Shown here: piece after piece, positions 49,550-58,313 of the stretch | How positions within the stretch are numbered: the stretch's first letter is position 1 | Layout: each line of letters starts with the position of its first letter | Origin: Amycolatopsis acidicola | GTDB taxonomy: Bacteria > Actinomycetota > Actinomycetes > Mycobacteriales > Pseudonocardiaceae | Assembly: GCF_007713735.2 (NCBI RefSeq) | Contig: NZ_VMNW02000041.1 | Span: 1 to 64,000, forward strand | Reading direction: 5' to 3' | DNA length: 64,000 nucleotides | Position numbers and translations under genes: made by a program | Notes under the pieces: generated by a model | Seen by the model: the letters and a program-made list of their open reading frames with translations, nothing else | What the model was told of the DNA's origin: nothing | Database searches by the model: none

Positions 49550-51625
49550 CTACCGCCCCCGGCTGCGGTACAGGAGCCACACGAAATACGGCGCCCCGAG
49601 GCAGGCCGTCATCAGGCCGGCGGGGAGTTGGCCGGGCGAGATGACCGTGCGCCCTGCCGTATCGGCGACGCACACCAGGATTCCGCCCAGCAGGGCCGAA
49701 ACCGGCAGTACCCGCGTGTGCCGCCGGCCGGTGATCGCGCGTGCGGCGTGCGGGGCGACCAGGCCCACGAACGAAATGACCCCGACACCGGCGACCGCCG
49801 CGGCCGTCAGCAGCACAGCGCACGTCAGCACCAACAGCCGCGCCCGCGGCACGTTCACGCCGAGCACCCGCGGGGTTTCGTCGTCGACCGACAGCAGGTC
49901 CAGCTCATGCCTGGCGCGGAACAGCACCGGCAGCACCAGCACGAGCGCCAGCGCCATCGGCACGAGCTGTTCGTACGTGCGCCCATAGGTGGAACCGCCG
50001 AGCCAGGTCAGCGCTTTCGTTTCGTTCCAAGGATCCGAGAGCGCGATCAGCAACGTGATCAGCGCCTGTGTGCCCGCCTGCGCGCCGAAGCCGATGAGCA
50101 CCAGGCGCTGGCTGGCGAAGCCGCCCTTCGCGGCCAGCCCGAACACCAGCGCCGTCGCGAGCGCGGCGCCGATCCCGGCGAACCCGGTCTGCGCCCAGAA
50201 CCCCAGGGCCGGGATGAGCGTGATCGCCGTGACCGCGCCCAGCCCCGCCCCGCCGACCGCGCCCATGATTCCGGGCTCCGCCAACGGATTCCGGGTCACC
50301 GCCTGGATCACCGCGCCCGCGAGCGCCAGGCACGCGCCCGCCAGCACCGCGGCGACCACGCGCGGCAGGCGGTTCTCCAGCACGCCGGTGACGATCGGCC
50401 CCGCACGCCCGCTCACCCAGTTCACGACATCGCCGAGCAGCAGTTTCGCGTCACCCAGCAGGACGGAGCCGACGACCGCGCCGAGCACGATGGCCACCAG
50501 CACCGCGAGGATCAGCCGGTACCGGGCCGGGCTCAGCGTCCGCCGCACCCCGGCCGCCGGTGGTTCCACCGTCGCGGTCACGCGGACGTTCCGGGCCAGC
50601 AGCATCAGAAAGAGCGCGCCGAGCACGGTGGTCACCACGCCGGTCGGCACCTCGAGCGACGTCTGCGCCCCGGCCAGCGCGCGCAGCAACACGTCCGCGC
50701 CGAGCAGCAGGAGCACACCCGTCGCCGCGGAAACCGGGATCAGTGCGAGATGCCGGTGCAGACCCGGCACAGCACCGGCGAGCAGGCGCACCAGCGCGGG
50801 CGCGGCGAGGCCGACGAAGCCGATCGGGCCCGCGAGAGTGACGGCGGCCGCGGCCAGCAGCACGGCCAGCACGATCGCGGCGAAACGGACCCGGCCGACC
50901 CGTACTCCGAGGGACCGCGCGTGATCGTCGCCGAGATACACCAGGTCCAGCCGCCGGGCCAGCAGGAGCACCAACGCCAGCGCCACGCCGATCACCGGGC
51001 CGAGCGTCCGCACGCCGTCGAGCCCGTTCTGGCTCAGCGAACCCGCGCCCCACGCGAACAGCCCGCGTGTCTGCTCGGAGAACAACAGCAACAACATGCT
51101 GGTCACGGACGACATCGCGAGCGCGATCGCGGTGCCGGCCAGCACCAGCCGCACGATCCCGGTGCCGCCCGTGCCCGAGAGCGCGAGCACCAACGCGGCC
51201 GCGGCCAGCCCGCCCGCGAAGGCGACCCCGGCGGAACCGAGCAGTGGCAAGGAAAGCCCGAACGCCGCCACGGCCACGATCGCGAGATGCGCCCCGGCGT
51301 CGACGGCGAGCGTGTCCGGCGCGGCCATGATGTTGCGCGCCACCGATTGCAGCACCGCGCCCGCCGTGCCGAGCGCGACGCCCACCGCGACGGCGGTGAG
51401 CAGCCGGGGGAGCCGCGACTCGACCACGACCGACACGGCGTTGTCGGTGGCGCCGCCGAAGACCAGGCGCAGCAGGTCGAGCGCGTGCACGTTCGCGGTG
51501 CCCTGCGTCAGCTGCACCGCCGCGCCCAGCACGAGCAGGACGGCGAGCGCGAGTACGAGCAGCGCGAGCCGCCCGCCCCGCCGGGTCGTGACCGGCGCGG
51601 GCGGGCGGACGGTGATGGTGTCCAC
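49550..51625 (-). CDS. Iron-siderophore permease, fused double FecCD
   Basis: A 691-residue permease of two FecCD domains in one chain, as in E. coli FhuB. Each half is about 330-350 residues and ten helices: LLTAVAVGVALGTAGAVLQS ... VGFVGLAAPALVRLLAG in the first, NRLPRVVAAVLAGACLALAG ... GVISFVGLVAPHAARAITG in the second. A single polypeptide therefore forms the whole channel for one binding protein and one ATPase, encoded just upstream. ATG at 51625 overlaps a copy of TCCACTGTGGA. The cargo (siderophore, haem or cobalamin) is inferred as iron from the operon's IdeR-like box. Confidence 0.9.
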   Translation of the reverse strand: MDTITVRPPAPVTTRRGGRLALLVLALAVLLVLGAAVQLTQGTANVHALDLLRLVFGGATDNAVSVVVESRLPRLLTAVAVGVALGTAGAVLQSVARNIMAAPDTLAVDAGAHLAIVAVAAFGLSLPLLGSAGVAFAGGLAAAALVLALSGTGGTGIVRLVLAGTAIALAMSSVTSMLLLLFSEQTRGLFAWGAGSLSQNGLDGVRTLGPVIGVALALVLLLARRLDLVYLGDDHARSLGVRVGRVRFAAIVLAVLLAAAAVTLAGPIGFVGLAAPALVRLLAGAVPGLHRHLALIPVSAATGVLLLLGADVLLRALAGAQTSLEVPTGVVTTVLGALFLMLLARNVRVTATVEPPAAGVRRTLSPARYRLILAVLVAIVLGAVVGSVLLGDAKLLLGDVVNWVSGRAGPIVTGVLENRLPRVVAAVLAGACLALAGAVIQAVTRNPLAEPGIMGAVGGAGLGAVTAITLIPALGFWAQTGFAGIGAALATALVFGLAAKGGFASQRLVLIGFGAQAGTQALITLLIALSDPWNETKALTWLGGSTYGRTYEQLVPMALALVLVLPVLFRARHELDLLSVDDETPRVLGVNVPRARLLVLTCAVLLTAAAVAGVGVISFVGLVAPHAARAITGRRHTRVLPVSALLGGILVCVADTAGRTVISPGQLPAGLMTACLGAPYFVWLLYRSRGR

Positions 51626-51631
51626 TGTGGA
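51621..51631. repeat. TCCACTGTGGA palindrome at a gene start
   Basis: Exact copy of the recurrent palindrome spanning the 7-bp gap between the binding-protein stop and the permease start, including the permease ATG. It may matter for translation coupling or be bound by a chromosome-wide protein. Confidence 0.7.
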
Positions 51632-51632
51632 C

Positions 51633-52613
51633 TTACGCCTGCAGTGCCCGCACCGCGGCGTCGACGTACTGCTCCATCGACCTGGGGCCGCCGAACATCC
51701 ACAGCGAGTCCGGCAGGCGCTCCACCTTGCCGCTGCGCACGAACGGCAGGTTCCGCCAGATGGCGTTCCCGGCGAGGTCCGTGGCGTACGGGTCGCCCTC
51801 GGAGTTGTTGGCCATGTACCAGAAACGGACGTCGGGCAGCTGTGTGAGCCCCTCGACGTCGGCCTGCGCGAGGCCGTATTCGCCGTCGCCCGCCATCGGC
51901 CACGGGTTCGTCAGGCCGATCCGCGAGAACACCTCCGAAACGAGGGATCCCTTGGCGTACGGGCGAATCGTCACGATGCCGGAGCTGGTGTACGCGTCGG
52001 AGAAGGCGACCGGCTGGCCGCCGGCGCCGAGCTTGTCCACCTGTGCCTTGCCGTCGGAGATCTTCGCGTCGAACTCGGTCTTCAGCTGGGCCGCCTTGTC
52101 CTCGGTGCCGGTGGCCTTGGCGATCATGTCCACGCCGTCGAACATCGCGCCGACCGGGTCCGCGGCGTCGCCGCCCTTGATCACCAGCACCGGCACCTTC
52201 GCCTCGATCTGCTCCAGCGCGCTGCCGGTGAGGCTGTCGGTGACCACGACGAGGTCGAGGTTCAGCCCGGCGAGCGTGTCGAGGCTGGGCTCGCCTCGCG
52301 TGCCGAGGTCGGCCGGGCTGCCCTCCAGCGGCGCCGCGCTGACCCACTGGCCGTAGCCCTTGACGTCGGACACGCCGACCGGCATCACGCCGAGGGAAAC
52401 CAGGTCCTCGACGCCGTTCCACTCGGTCGCGGCGACCCGTTTCGCCGGGTGGTCGAGCTTGACCTCCTTGCCGCGGGAGTCGACGACGGTGACCGGGGCG
52501 CCGGCGGCCGTGGTCTGCTGGGTGCCGGAACCGGCCGGCTCGGTGGTGCCGCAGCCGGCCGCGAACAGCGCGGCGGCCACGGACAGCCCGGTCAGCACTC
52601 GGGTGGGGCGCAT
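51633..52613 (-). CDS. Iron-siderophore-binding lipoprotein
   Basis: A 326-residue type III binding protein with a lipobox signal peptide (AALFAAGCGTTEPAGSG, Cys near residue 21). The FhuD/FepB-like body has VTVVDSRGKEVKLDHPAKRV, EDLVSLGVMPVGVSDVKGYG, AGLNLDLVVVTDSLTGSALE and the late DAAVRALQA. It hands an iron chelate to the fused permease. ATG at 52613 follows AGGAGAG. Middle gene of the operon ATPase-lipoprotein-permease. Confidence 0.9.
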   Translation of the reverse strand: MRPTRVLTGLSVAAALFAAGCGTTEPAGSGTQQTTAAGAPVTVVDSRGKEVKLDHPAKRVAATEWNGVEDLVSLGVMPVGVSDVKGYGQWVSAAPLEGSPADLGTRGEPSLDTLAGLNLDLVVVTDSLTGSALEQIEAKVPVLVIKGGDAADPVGAMFDGVDMIAKATGTEDKAAQLKTEFDAKISDGKAQVDKLGAGGQPVAFSDAYTSSGIVTIRPYAKGSLVSEVFSRIGLTNPWPMAGDGEYGLAQADVEGLTQLPDVRFWYMANNSEGDPYATDLAGNAIWRNLPFVRSGKVERLPDSLWMFGGPRSMEQYVDAAVRALQA

Positions 52614-52630
52614 TTCTCTCCTGCTTTTTC

Positions 52631-53470
52631 TCAGGCCGACGCGGCGCGGATGCCGTCGTCGTTGAAGCGGCCGACCGCGCGGGTGCGGAGGCGCCCGCCG
52701 ACCGGGTCGGTGTCGACGTCCACGCGGATGCCGTAGGCGCGGGTGAGGTTTTCGGCGGTCAGCACCTCGGCGGGCGGGCCGTCCGCGGTGACCTCGCCGC
52801 CTTCCAGCAGCAGCACCCGGTCGGCGATCGCCGCCGCCTGGTCGAGGTCGTGCAGGACCACGCCGATGCCGACCCGGTGCCCGTCGGCGAGGTCGCGGAT
52901 GACGTCGAGGATTTCGACCTGGTAGCGCAGATCGAGGAACGTGGTCGGCTCGTCGAGCAGGAGCAGCGCGGTGTCCTGGGCGAGGCAGCCGGCCAGCCAC
53001 ACGCGCTGCGCCTGGCCGCCGGACAGCGCCTGCACCGGGCGCTCGGCGATCGCGGTGAGGCCGGTCAGCTCCATCGCGCGCTGCACCGCGGCCGGGCCTT
53101 CGGGGTCGCGGCCGCCCCAGCGCGAGCGGTGCGGATGCCGGCCGAACTCGACCAGTTCGCGCACGCTGAGGCCGCCGGGCGCGGTCCTTTGCTGGGACAG
53201 CAAGGTGATCCGGCGCGCGAGATCCTTCGCCGACAGCGCCCGCAACTCCGCGCCGTCGGCGAATTCGATCTCGCCCGACACCGGGGGATGCAGCCGGGCG
53301 AGCGCCCGCAGCAGCGTCGATTTGCCGCTGCCGTTGGGCCCGATCAGTGCCGTGACCGTGCCGGGCTCGAGCGAAACCGAGGCGGCGCGCACGACGACTT
53401 CCCGCCCGTAGGCGACGTCGATCCGGCGTGCGGACAAGCCGGCGACGGCGTCCGGTGGGGTGACGAACAC
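52631..53470 (-). CDS. Iron-siderophore ABC ATPase, FecE/FhuC-like
   Basis: A 279-residue ATPase: Walker A LIGPNGSGKSTLLRALARL, signature ALSGGQAQRVWLAGCLAQD, Walker B LLLLDEPTTFLD and switch His in GVVLHDLDQAAAIADR. This is the FecE/FhuC group. GTG at 53470 has no ribosome site but stands 6 bases after a -10 hexamer, so the transcript is probably leaderless. First gene of the operon. Confidence 0.9.
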   Translation of the reverse strand: MFVTPPDAVAGLSARRIDVAYGREVVVRAASVSLEPGTVTALIGPNGSGKSTLLRALARLHPPVSGEIEFADGAELRALSAKDLARRITLLSQQRTAPGGLSVRELVEFGRHPHRSRWGGRDPEGPAAVQRAMELTGLTAIAERPVQALSGGQAQRVWLAGCLAQDTALLLLDEPTTFLDLRYQVEILDVIRDLADGHRVGIGVVLHDLDQAAAIADRVLLLEGGEVTADGPPAEVLTAENLTRAYGIRVDVDTDPVGGRLRTRAVGRFNDDGIRAASA

Positions 53471-53476
53471 CGTCGC

Positions 53477-53506
53477 AATCTAAAGAAAGGCTTACCTAAG
53501 TGGCAA
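53477..53506 (-). promoter_or_regulatory. IdeR/DtxR-like iron box in leaderless promoter
   Basis: On the minus strand TTGCCA (-35, plus 53501-53506), 18-bp spacer, TAGATT (-10, plus 53477-53482), then the GTG start 6 bases on. The spacer overlaps TTAGGTAAGCCTTTCTTTA (53481-53499), which matches the DtxR/IdeR 19-mer TTAGGTTAGGCTAACCTAA well in its left arm and poorly in its right. Iron-loaded IdeR would block the promoter. Confidence 0.6.
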
Positions 53507-53637
53507 GATCGGAGTGGGCAGCGGCACACTTGCCGGTTTCGTACCGGGATGTCCGGAGTGCGGGTCGAGTGGTGGGTCAGCGAGGGGCGGGGTGGAGACT
53601 TCGGGCGGGATTCTGCGCTGTGTGCCGGCGCGGACCG

Positions 53638-53671
53638 GCGGTGTTCCCGCCCGAACGGACGGGAACACCGC
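53638..53671. terminator. 12-bp perfect hairpin terminator
   Basis: GCGGTGTTCCCG (53638-53649) pairs perfectly with CGGGAACACCGC (53660-53671), loop of 10 bases. It lies directly downstream of the aminotransferase stop (53678-53680) on the minus strand, followed by no clear T-run on that strand. Probable transcription end. The 207 bp between the iron operon start and this gene hold nothing else I can identify. Confidence 0.7.
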
Positions 53672-53677
53672 TTTCCC

Positions 53678-55024
53678 TTACTCCGCCCGGGAAACCAGCT
53701 CGTCCACGCGGTCCAGTACGCGGTCGAGGATCTCCAGTCCCTCCCGCGCCTCGGCCTCGGTGACCGTGCACGGCGGGGCCACGTGTACGCGGTTGGAGTT
53801 GATGAACGGCAGCAGTCCCAGCTGCTTCGCCGTCTTCGTCACCTCCGCCATCACCGGGCTGCTGCCGCCGGTCGGCGCGACCGGCGTGCGCGCCGCCGGG
53901 TCGCTGACCAGTTCCACCGCCCAGAAAACCCCGCGCCCGCGCACTTCCCCGACGCCCGGGTGCCGGGCGGCGAGCTTCGCCAGCTCCGGGCCGAGCACCT
54001 CGGAACCGATCCTCCTGGCGTTTTCGACGATGCCCTCGTCCTCCATCGCCGTGATCGCCGCGACCGCGGCCGCGCACGCGAGCGGGTGGCCGGAGTACGT
54101 GAGCCCGCCGGGATACGGGCGCTCACCGAAGAAATCCACGATCCGCCCCGAGATCGCGACCCCGCCGAGCGGCACGTAACCGGAGTTGACACCCTTCGCG
54201 AACGTCAGCAGATCCGGCACCACCCCCTCGTCCGCGGAGAAGAACCACGCGCCGGTGCGGCCGAACCCGGTCATCACCTCGTCCATGATCAGCACGATCC
54301 CGTGCCGGTCGCACAGTTCCCGCACCCCGGCGAGATATCCGGGCGGCGGCACCATGATCCCGGCCGTCCCGGGGATCGCCTCCAGCAGCACCGCGGCGAT
54401 CGTGCCCGGCCCCTCCAGCTCGATCACCTGCGCCAGGTGCGAGAGCGCGCGCTCGCACTCCTGCTCTTCGGTTTCCGCGTGGAACTGGCTGCGGTACAGG
54501 TACGGCCCGAAGAAGTGCACGACGCCCGCGGTGCCGTGATCGTTGGCCCACCGCCGCGGGTCGCCGGTCAGGTTGATCGCGGTCTCGGTGCCGCCGTGGT
54601 ACGAGCGGTACCGGGTCAGCACCTTCGGCCGCCCGGTCACCAGGCGCGCCATCCGCACGGCGTGTTCGTTCGCGTCGGCGCCGCCGTTGGTGAAGAACAC
54701 CTTGTCCAGATCGCCCGGAGTCCGTTCGGCGATCAGCCGCGCCGCTTCGGAGCGCTGGTCGTTCGCGTGCTGCGGCGCGATCGTGGCCAGTTTCCGCGCC
54801 TGCCCGGCGATCGCTTCGACGACCTTCGGGTGCTGGTGGCCGATGTTGGTGTTCACCATCTGCGAAGAGAAGTCGAGCAGCCTGGTCCCGTGCCCGTCCC
54901 AGACGTAGCTGCCCTCGGCGCGGGTGATCACCATCGGGTCCAGCGCCGCCTGCGCCGACCACGAGTGGAACACGTGCTTGCGGTCGAGCGCGTGCGTCCG
55001 CGCGGCGTCTTCGCTGAGCGTCAT
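53678..55024 (-). CDS. Class III PLP aminotransferase
   Basis: A 448-residue omega-type transaminase. Conserved: GSYVWDGHGTRLLDFSSQMV, VFFTNGGADANEHAVRMARL, RYRSYHGGTETAINLTGDPR, LIMDEVMTGFGRTGAWF, and LLTFAKGVNSGYVPLG, where the Lys binds PLP. Context, next to a malonate/methylmalonate-semialdehyde dehydrogenase, suggests beta-alanine:pyruvate transamination giving malonate semialdehyde, though taurine or 4-aminobutyrate-type donors cannot be excluded. ATG at 55024, 15 bp after the dehydrogenase gene. Confidence 0.88.
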   Translation of the reverse strand: MTLSEDAARTHALDRKHVFHSWSAQAALDPMVITRAEGSYVWDGHGTRLLDFSSQMVNTNIGHQHPKVVEAIAGQARKLATIAPQHANDQRSEAARLIAERTPGDLDKVFFTNGGADANEHAVRMARLVTGRPKVLTRYRSYHGGTETAINLTGDPRRWANDHGTAGVVHFFGPYLYRSQFHAETEEQECERALSHLAQVIELEGPGTIAAVLLEAIPGTAGIMVPPPGYLAGVRELCDRHGIVLIMDEVMTGFGRTGAWFFSADEGVVPDLLTFAKGVNSGYVPLGGVAISGRIVDFFGERPYPGGLTYSGHPLACAAAVAAITAMEDEGIVENARRIGSEVLGPELAKLAARHPGVGEVRGRGVFWAVELVSDPAARTPVAPTGGSSPVMAEVTKTAKQLGLLPFINSNRVHVAPPCTVTEAEAREGLEILDRVLDRVDELVSRAE

Positions 55025-55039
55025 GTCGTCTCGCCTTTC

Positions 55040-56530
55040 TCAGGTGTTCCGCGGGAAGCCGAGGTTCACGCCGCCCTGGCTCGGATCCGGCCAGCGCGTC
55101 GTGACCACCTTCCCGCGGGTGAAGAAGTGCACGCCCTCCGTGCCGTGCGCGTGCGTGTCGCCGAACAGCGAGTTCTTCCAGCCGCCGAAGCTGTAGTAGG
55201 CGACCGGCACCGGGATCGGGACGTTGATCCCGACCATGCCGACCTCCACCTCGTTCCGGAACTTCCGCGCGGCCCCGCCGTCGTTGGTGAAGATCGCGGT
55301 GCCGTTGCCGTACGGGTTGGCGTTGACCAGCGCCAGCGCCTCTTCGTAGGTCTCCACGCGCAGCACCGACAGTACGGGGCCGAAGATTTCGTCGGTGTAG
55401 CAGCTCATGTCGGTGCGCACGTGGTCCAGCAGCGTCGGGCCGAGCCAGAAGCCGTCCGGTTCGCCTTCGGGCCGCACCTGCCTGCCGTCGACGACGAGCT
55501 TCGCGCCGTCGGTCTCGGCCTGGTCCACATAGGCCTTCACCTTGTCCCGGTGGGCTTTCGTGACCAGCGGGCCCATGTCCGTGCCGCGGGTGCCGTCGCC
55601 GGTGCGGATCTTCGTGGCCCGCTCGGCGATCCGCGCCACGAGCTCGTCCGCGACGCTCCCGACGGTGACCACCGCGGAGATCGCCATGCACCGCTCGCCC
55701 GCGGAACCGAACCCGGCGTTGACCATCGAGTCGGCGGCGAGGTCGAGGTCCGCGTCGGGCAGGACGACGGCGTGGTTCTTCGCGCCCCCCAAGGCCTGCA
55801 CGCGTTTTCCGTGCGCCGTGGCGGTTGTATACACACTGCGTGCAATCGGTGTGGAGCCGACGAAACTGACCGCCTTCACCGCCGGGTTGGTGAGCAGCTC
55901 GTCCACCGCGACCTTGTCGCCCTGCAGGACGTTGAACACTCCGGCGGGCAGGCCGGCCTCGGCCCACAGCCGCGCCAGCCACAGCGACGCCGACGGGTCC
56001 TTCTCGCTCGGCTTGAGCACCACGGTGTTCCCGGCGGCGATCGCGACCGGGAAGAACCACATCGGCACCATCGCCGGGAAGTTGAACGGGGAGATCACCG
56101 CCGCCACCCCGAGCGGCTGGCGCAGCGAGCTGACGTCCACCGAGGTCGAGGCGTTCTCGCTGAACCCGCCCTTGAGCAGGTGCGGGATCCCGCACGCGAA
56201 CTCGACGACCTCCTGGCCGCGGGCCACCTCGCCGAGCGCGTCGGAGAGCACCTTGCCGTGCTCGGCGGTGATGATCGCGGCGAGCTCGTCCTTGCGGGCG
56301 TCGAGCAGTTCCCGGAACCGGAAAAGCACCGCTGTGCGCCGGGCCAGCGACGCGTCCCGCCAGGCCGGGAACGCGGCGGCCGCGGCGGCGATGACGTGCT
56401 GAGCGTCCCGCGCGTCGGCGAGCGCGACTTCGCCGGTCACGGCGCCGGTGGCGGGGTTGGTCACGGGCGAGGTCGATCCGCTGCCGCCCGCGTAGGGCTC
56501 GTTGTTCACCCAGTGCGCGATGGTTGTCAT
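55040..56530 (-). CDS. mmsA: (Methyl)malonate-semialdehyde dehydrogenase
   Basis: A 496-residue CoA-acylating aldehyde dehydrogenase. Diagnostic: VVKPSEKDPSA-like TVVLKPSEKDPSASLWLARL, AVSFVGSTPIARSVYTTA, and the active Cys in GFGSAGERCMAISAVVTVG, the MMSDH form; EFACGIPHLLKGGFSENAS is also typical of the family. It converts malonate or methylmalonate semialdehyde with CoA and NAD+ to acetyl- or propionyl-CoA plus CO2. First gene of the operon with the transaminase. ATG at 56530 faces the PucR gene across 70 bp. Confidence 0.9.
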   Translation of the reverse strand: MTTIAHWVNNEPYAGGSGSTSPVTNPATGAVTGEVALADARDAQHVIAAAAAAFPAWRDASLARRTAVLFRFRELLDARKDELAAIITAEHGKVLSDALGEVARGQEVVEFACGIPHLLKGGFSENASTSVDVSSLRQPLGVAAVISPFNFPAMVPMWFFPVAIAAGNTVVLKPSEKDPSASLWLARLWAEAGLPAGVFNVLQGDKVAVDELLTNPAVKAVSFVGSTPIARSVYTTATAHGKRVQALGGAKNHAVVLPDADLDLAADSMVNAGFGSAGERCMAISAVVTVGSVADELVARIAERATKIRTGDGTRGTDMGPLVTKAHRDKVKAYVDQAETDGAKLVVDGRQVRPEGEPDGFWLGPTLLDHVRTDMSCYTDEIFGPVLSVLRVETYEEALALVNANPYGNGTAIFTNDGGAARKFRNEVEVGMVGINVPIPVPVAYYSFGGWKNSLFGDTHAHGTEGVHFFTRGKVVTTRWPDPSQGGVNLGFPRNT

Positions 56531-56600
56531 GGCCCTGACTCTGCCGCTCGAGTGGCCGACAGGTCGTAAAAGCGCGGCGTGGATTCTTTACACTGTGTTG

Positions 56601-58178
56601 GTGATCCCGACCGTGCGAGAAGTGCTCGGGCTGCCGCTCGTGCGGGCCGGGCGGCCCGAGCTGCTCGGCGGCCGCGATGGGCTGGACGGCGCCGTGAACT
56701 GGGTCCACATCAGCGAGTCCAGCGATCCGACCGGGCTGTTCAAAGGCGGCGAGCTGGTGCTGACCACCGGTCTTCCGCTGCTTGGCGAGCCCGCGAAAGT
56801 GGCCGCCTACCTGGGAATCCTCGCGGAGCTCGGCGTCGTGGGCCTTGTCGTCGAGCTGGGCACCCACCTCACCGCGGTGCCCGACGGGCTCGGGCCGGCG
56901 GCCGACGCGGCCGGGCTGCCGGTGGCCGCGCTGTCGCGGCCGATCCGGTTCGTCGAGGTGACCCAGCAGGTGCACCAGCTGATCGTCGCCGACCGCTACG
57001 AGGAGGTGGAGTTCGCGCGCACCACGCACGAGGTGTTCACCTCGCTCAACATGGCCCGCGCCTCCACCACGGACATCGTCACGCGCGCGTCGCAGATCCT
57101 CGGCGCGCCACTGGTGCTGGAGGACCTCAACCGGCACGTGCTCGCGTTCTGCGCGGCGGGGGAGCCTGCCGTGAAACTGCTCGGCGACTGGGCCGAACGG
57201 TCCCGGCGAAACGAGTCCACAGTGGACTCCGGGTGGTCGGCCGTCGCGGTCGGGCTGGGTCAGGAGCGCTGGGCACGGCTCGTGCTTCCCGGCGATACCG
57301 GCAACCCAGCGCGCGCGATGATGGTGCTGGAACGCGCGGCGCAGTCGCTGCAGCTGCACCGGATGATCCAGCAGGAGCGCGACGCGCTCGTCGGGCAGGC
57401 GCACGGCGGGCTGCTCGACGACCTGCGCGCGGGCCGCATCACCGACGAAGCCGAGGCTCTCGCCCGCGCGGGCGCGCTCGGGCTGGCGGCCGACGCGCAC
57501 TACGTGCCGCTGGTCGTGCGCACGCCCCGCCGCCCGCAGGACGACGCGATCGGGAAGGGCGAACTGGACCGCGCTTTCCTCGCCGCGGTGCGCCGGGCGA
57601 TCACCGGATGCGGGCACACCGCGATCGTCTCGCTGCCCAGGGAAGGCACCGTGGTCGCCTTGTTCTCCGCGGCCAAGCCGGATCCCGCGCTCGACGCCAT
57701 CGTGGAAACCCTTCGGCAGCAACGACTTTCCGCCGACGCCTGGGTCGCAGGGACGGCGCGCCCGGCGACGGGGCTCGTCCGGGCGGCCCAGGGCCTGGCC
57801 GAGGCCGACCACGTCGCGGAAGCCGGCCTCAGCCTCGGCGAGCCGCGGCGTCTGTTCCGCTCCACCGATGTGCGGTTGCGCGGCCTGCTCACGCTATTGA
57901 AGGACGACCACCGCGTGCAGGCCTTCGCGGAACGGGAACTGGGCCCGCTGCTGGACCACGATTCGCGAGCCCAGGTTCCGCTGCTTCCGTTGCTGCGCAC
58001 GCACCTCGAAAGCGGCGGCGGCAAAGCGCGCACCGCCGAACTGAGCGGGCTGAGTCGGCCCACCCTCTACGCGCGCCTGCGCACGCTCGAGCGTGTTCTC
58101 GGGGTGTCGCTGGAATCCCCGGAGTCGCGAACCTCGCTGCACGTCGCGGTGATGGCCTTGGATTCGCGGCGGGACTGA
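56601..58178 (+). CDS. PucR-family transcriptional regulator
   Basis: A 525-residue PucR-type regulator: N-terminal PucR ligand domain (PTVREVLGLPLVRAGRPELL, GGELVLTTGLPLLGEPAKVA), a GGDEF-like middle, and the C-terminal PucR HTH (LLRTHLESGGGKARTAELSG, LSRPTLYARLRTLERVLGVS). Start set to GTG 56601, because TACACT (56589-56594) is a -10 that would put the transcript start there (leaderless); GTG 56595 and TTG 56598 are alternatives. Divergent from mmsA, which it probably controls in response to an amine or beta-amino acid. Contains TCCACAGTGGA. Confidence 0.88.
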   Translation: MIPTVREVLGLPLVRAGRPELLGGRDGLDGAVNWVHISESSDPTGLFKGGELVLTTGLPLLGEPAKVAAYLGILAELGVVGLVVELGTHLTAVPDGLGPAADAAGLPVAALSRPIRFVEVTQQVHQLIVADRYEEVEFARTTHEVFTSLNMARASTTDIVTRASQILGAPLVLEDLNRHVLAFCAAGEPAVKLLGDWAERSRRNESTVDSGWSAVAVGLGQERWARLVLPGDTGNPARAMMVLERAAQSLQLHRMIQQERDALVGQAHGGLLDDLRAGRITDEAEALARAGALGLAADAHYVPLVVRTPRRPQDDAIGKGELDRAFLAAVRRAITGCGHTAIVSLPREGTVVALFSAAKPDPALDAIVETLRQQRLSADAWVAGTARPATGLVRAAQGLAEADHVAEAGLSLGEPRRLFRSTDVRLRGLLTLLKDDHRVQAFAERELGPLLDHDSRAQVPLLPLLRTHLESGGGKARTAELSGLSRPTLYARLRTLERVLGVSLESPESRTSLHVAVMALDSRRD

Positions 58179-58192
58179 GGCCCCGGGAAACC

Positions 58193-58258
58193 CCGTTGTT
58201 ACGCAACGGTTTCACAGGTCTGTGGTTCAACCTCAGAAATCTGAGGAAAAGCCACAGA
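58193..58258. promoter_or_regulatory. Nested inverted repeats before XRE-cupin gene
   Basis: Three palindromes lie in 135 bp. CCGTTG/CAACGG (58193-58198, 58204-58209) ends the PucR gene and is followed by TTTC, so it may be a weak terminator. CACAG-GT-CTGTG is at 58213-58224. TCTGTGG/CCACAGA (58219-58225, 58252-58258) encloses CCTCAG/CTGAGG (58231-58236, 58241-58246). The nested pair lies 55 bp before the regulator's start and could be its operator. Confidence 0.55.
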
Positions 58259-58313
58259 ACTCTTGTAGCCCGACTCAGCGCTGTGTACTGTCACCGCCAG
58301 CGAACGGAGGGGC

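Noticed and set aside
53500-53677. Plus-strand ORFs between the iron operon and the aminotransferase
   Set aside because: No ribosome site, composition like shadow frames, and the interval ends in a terminator hairpin.
52850-56569. 1239-codon plus-strand ORF across the iron ATPase, transaminase and mmsA genes
   Set aside because: Runs antisense to three conserved genes and has no domain.
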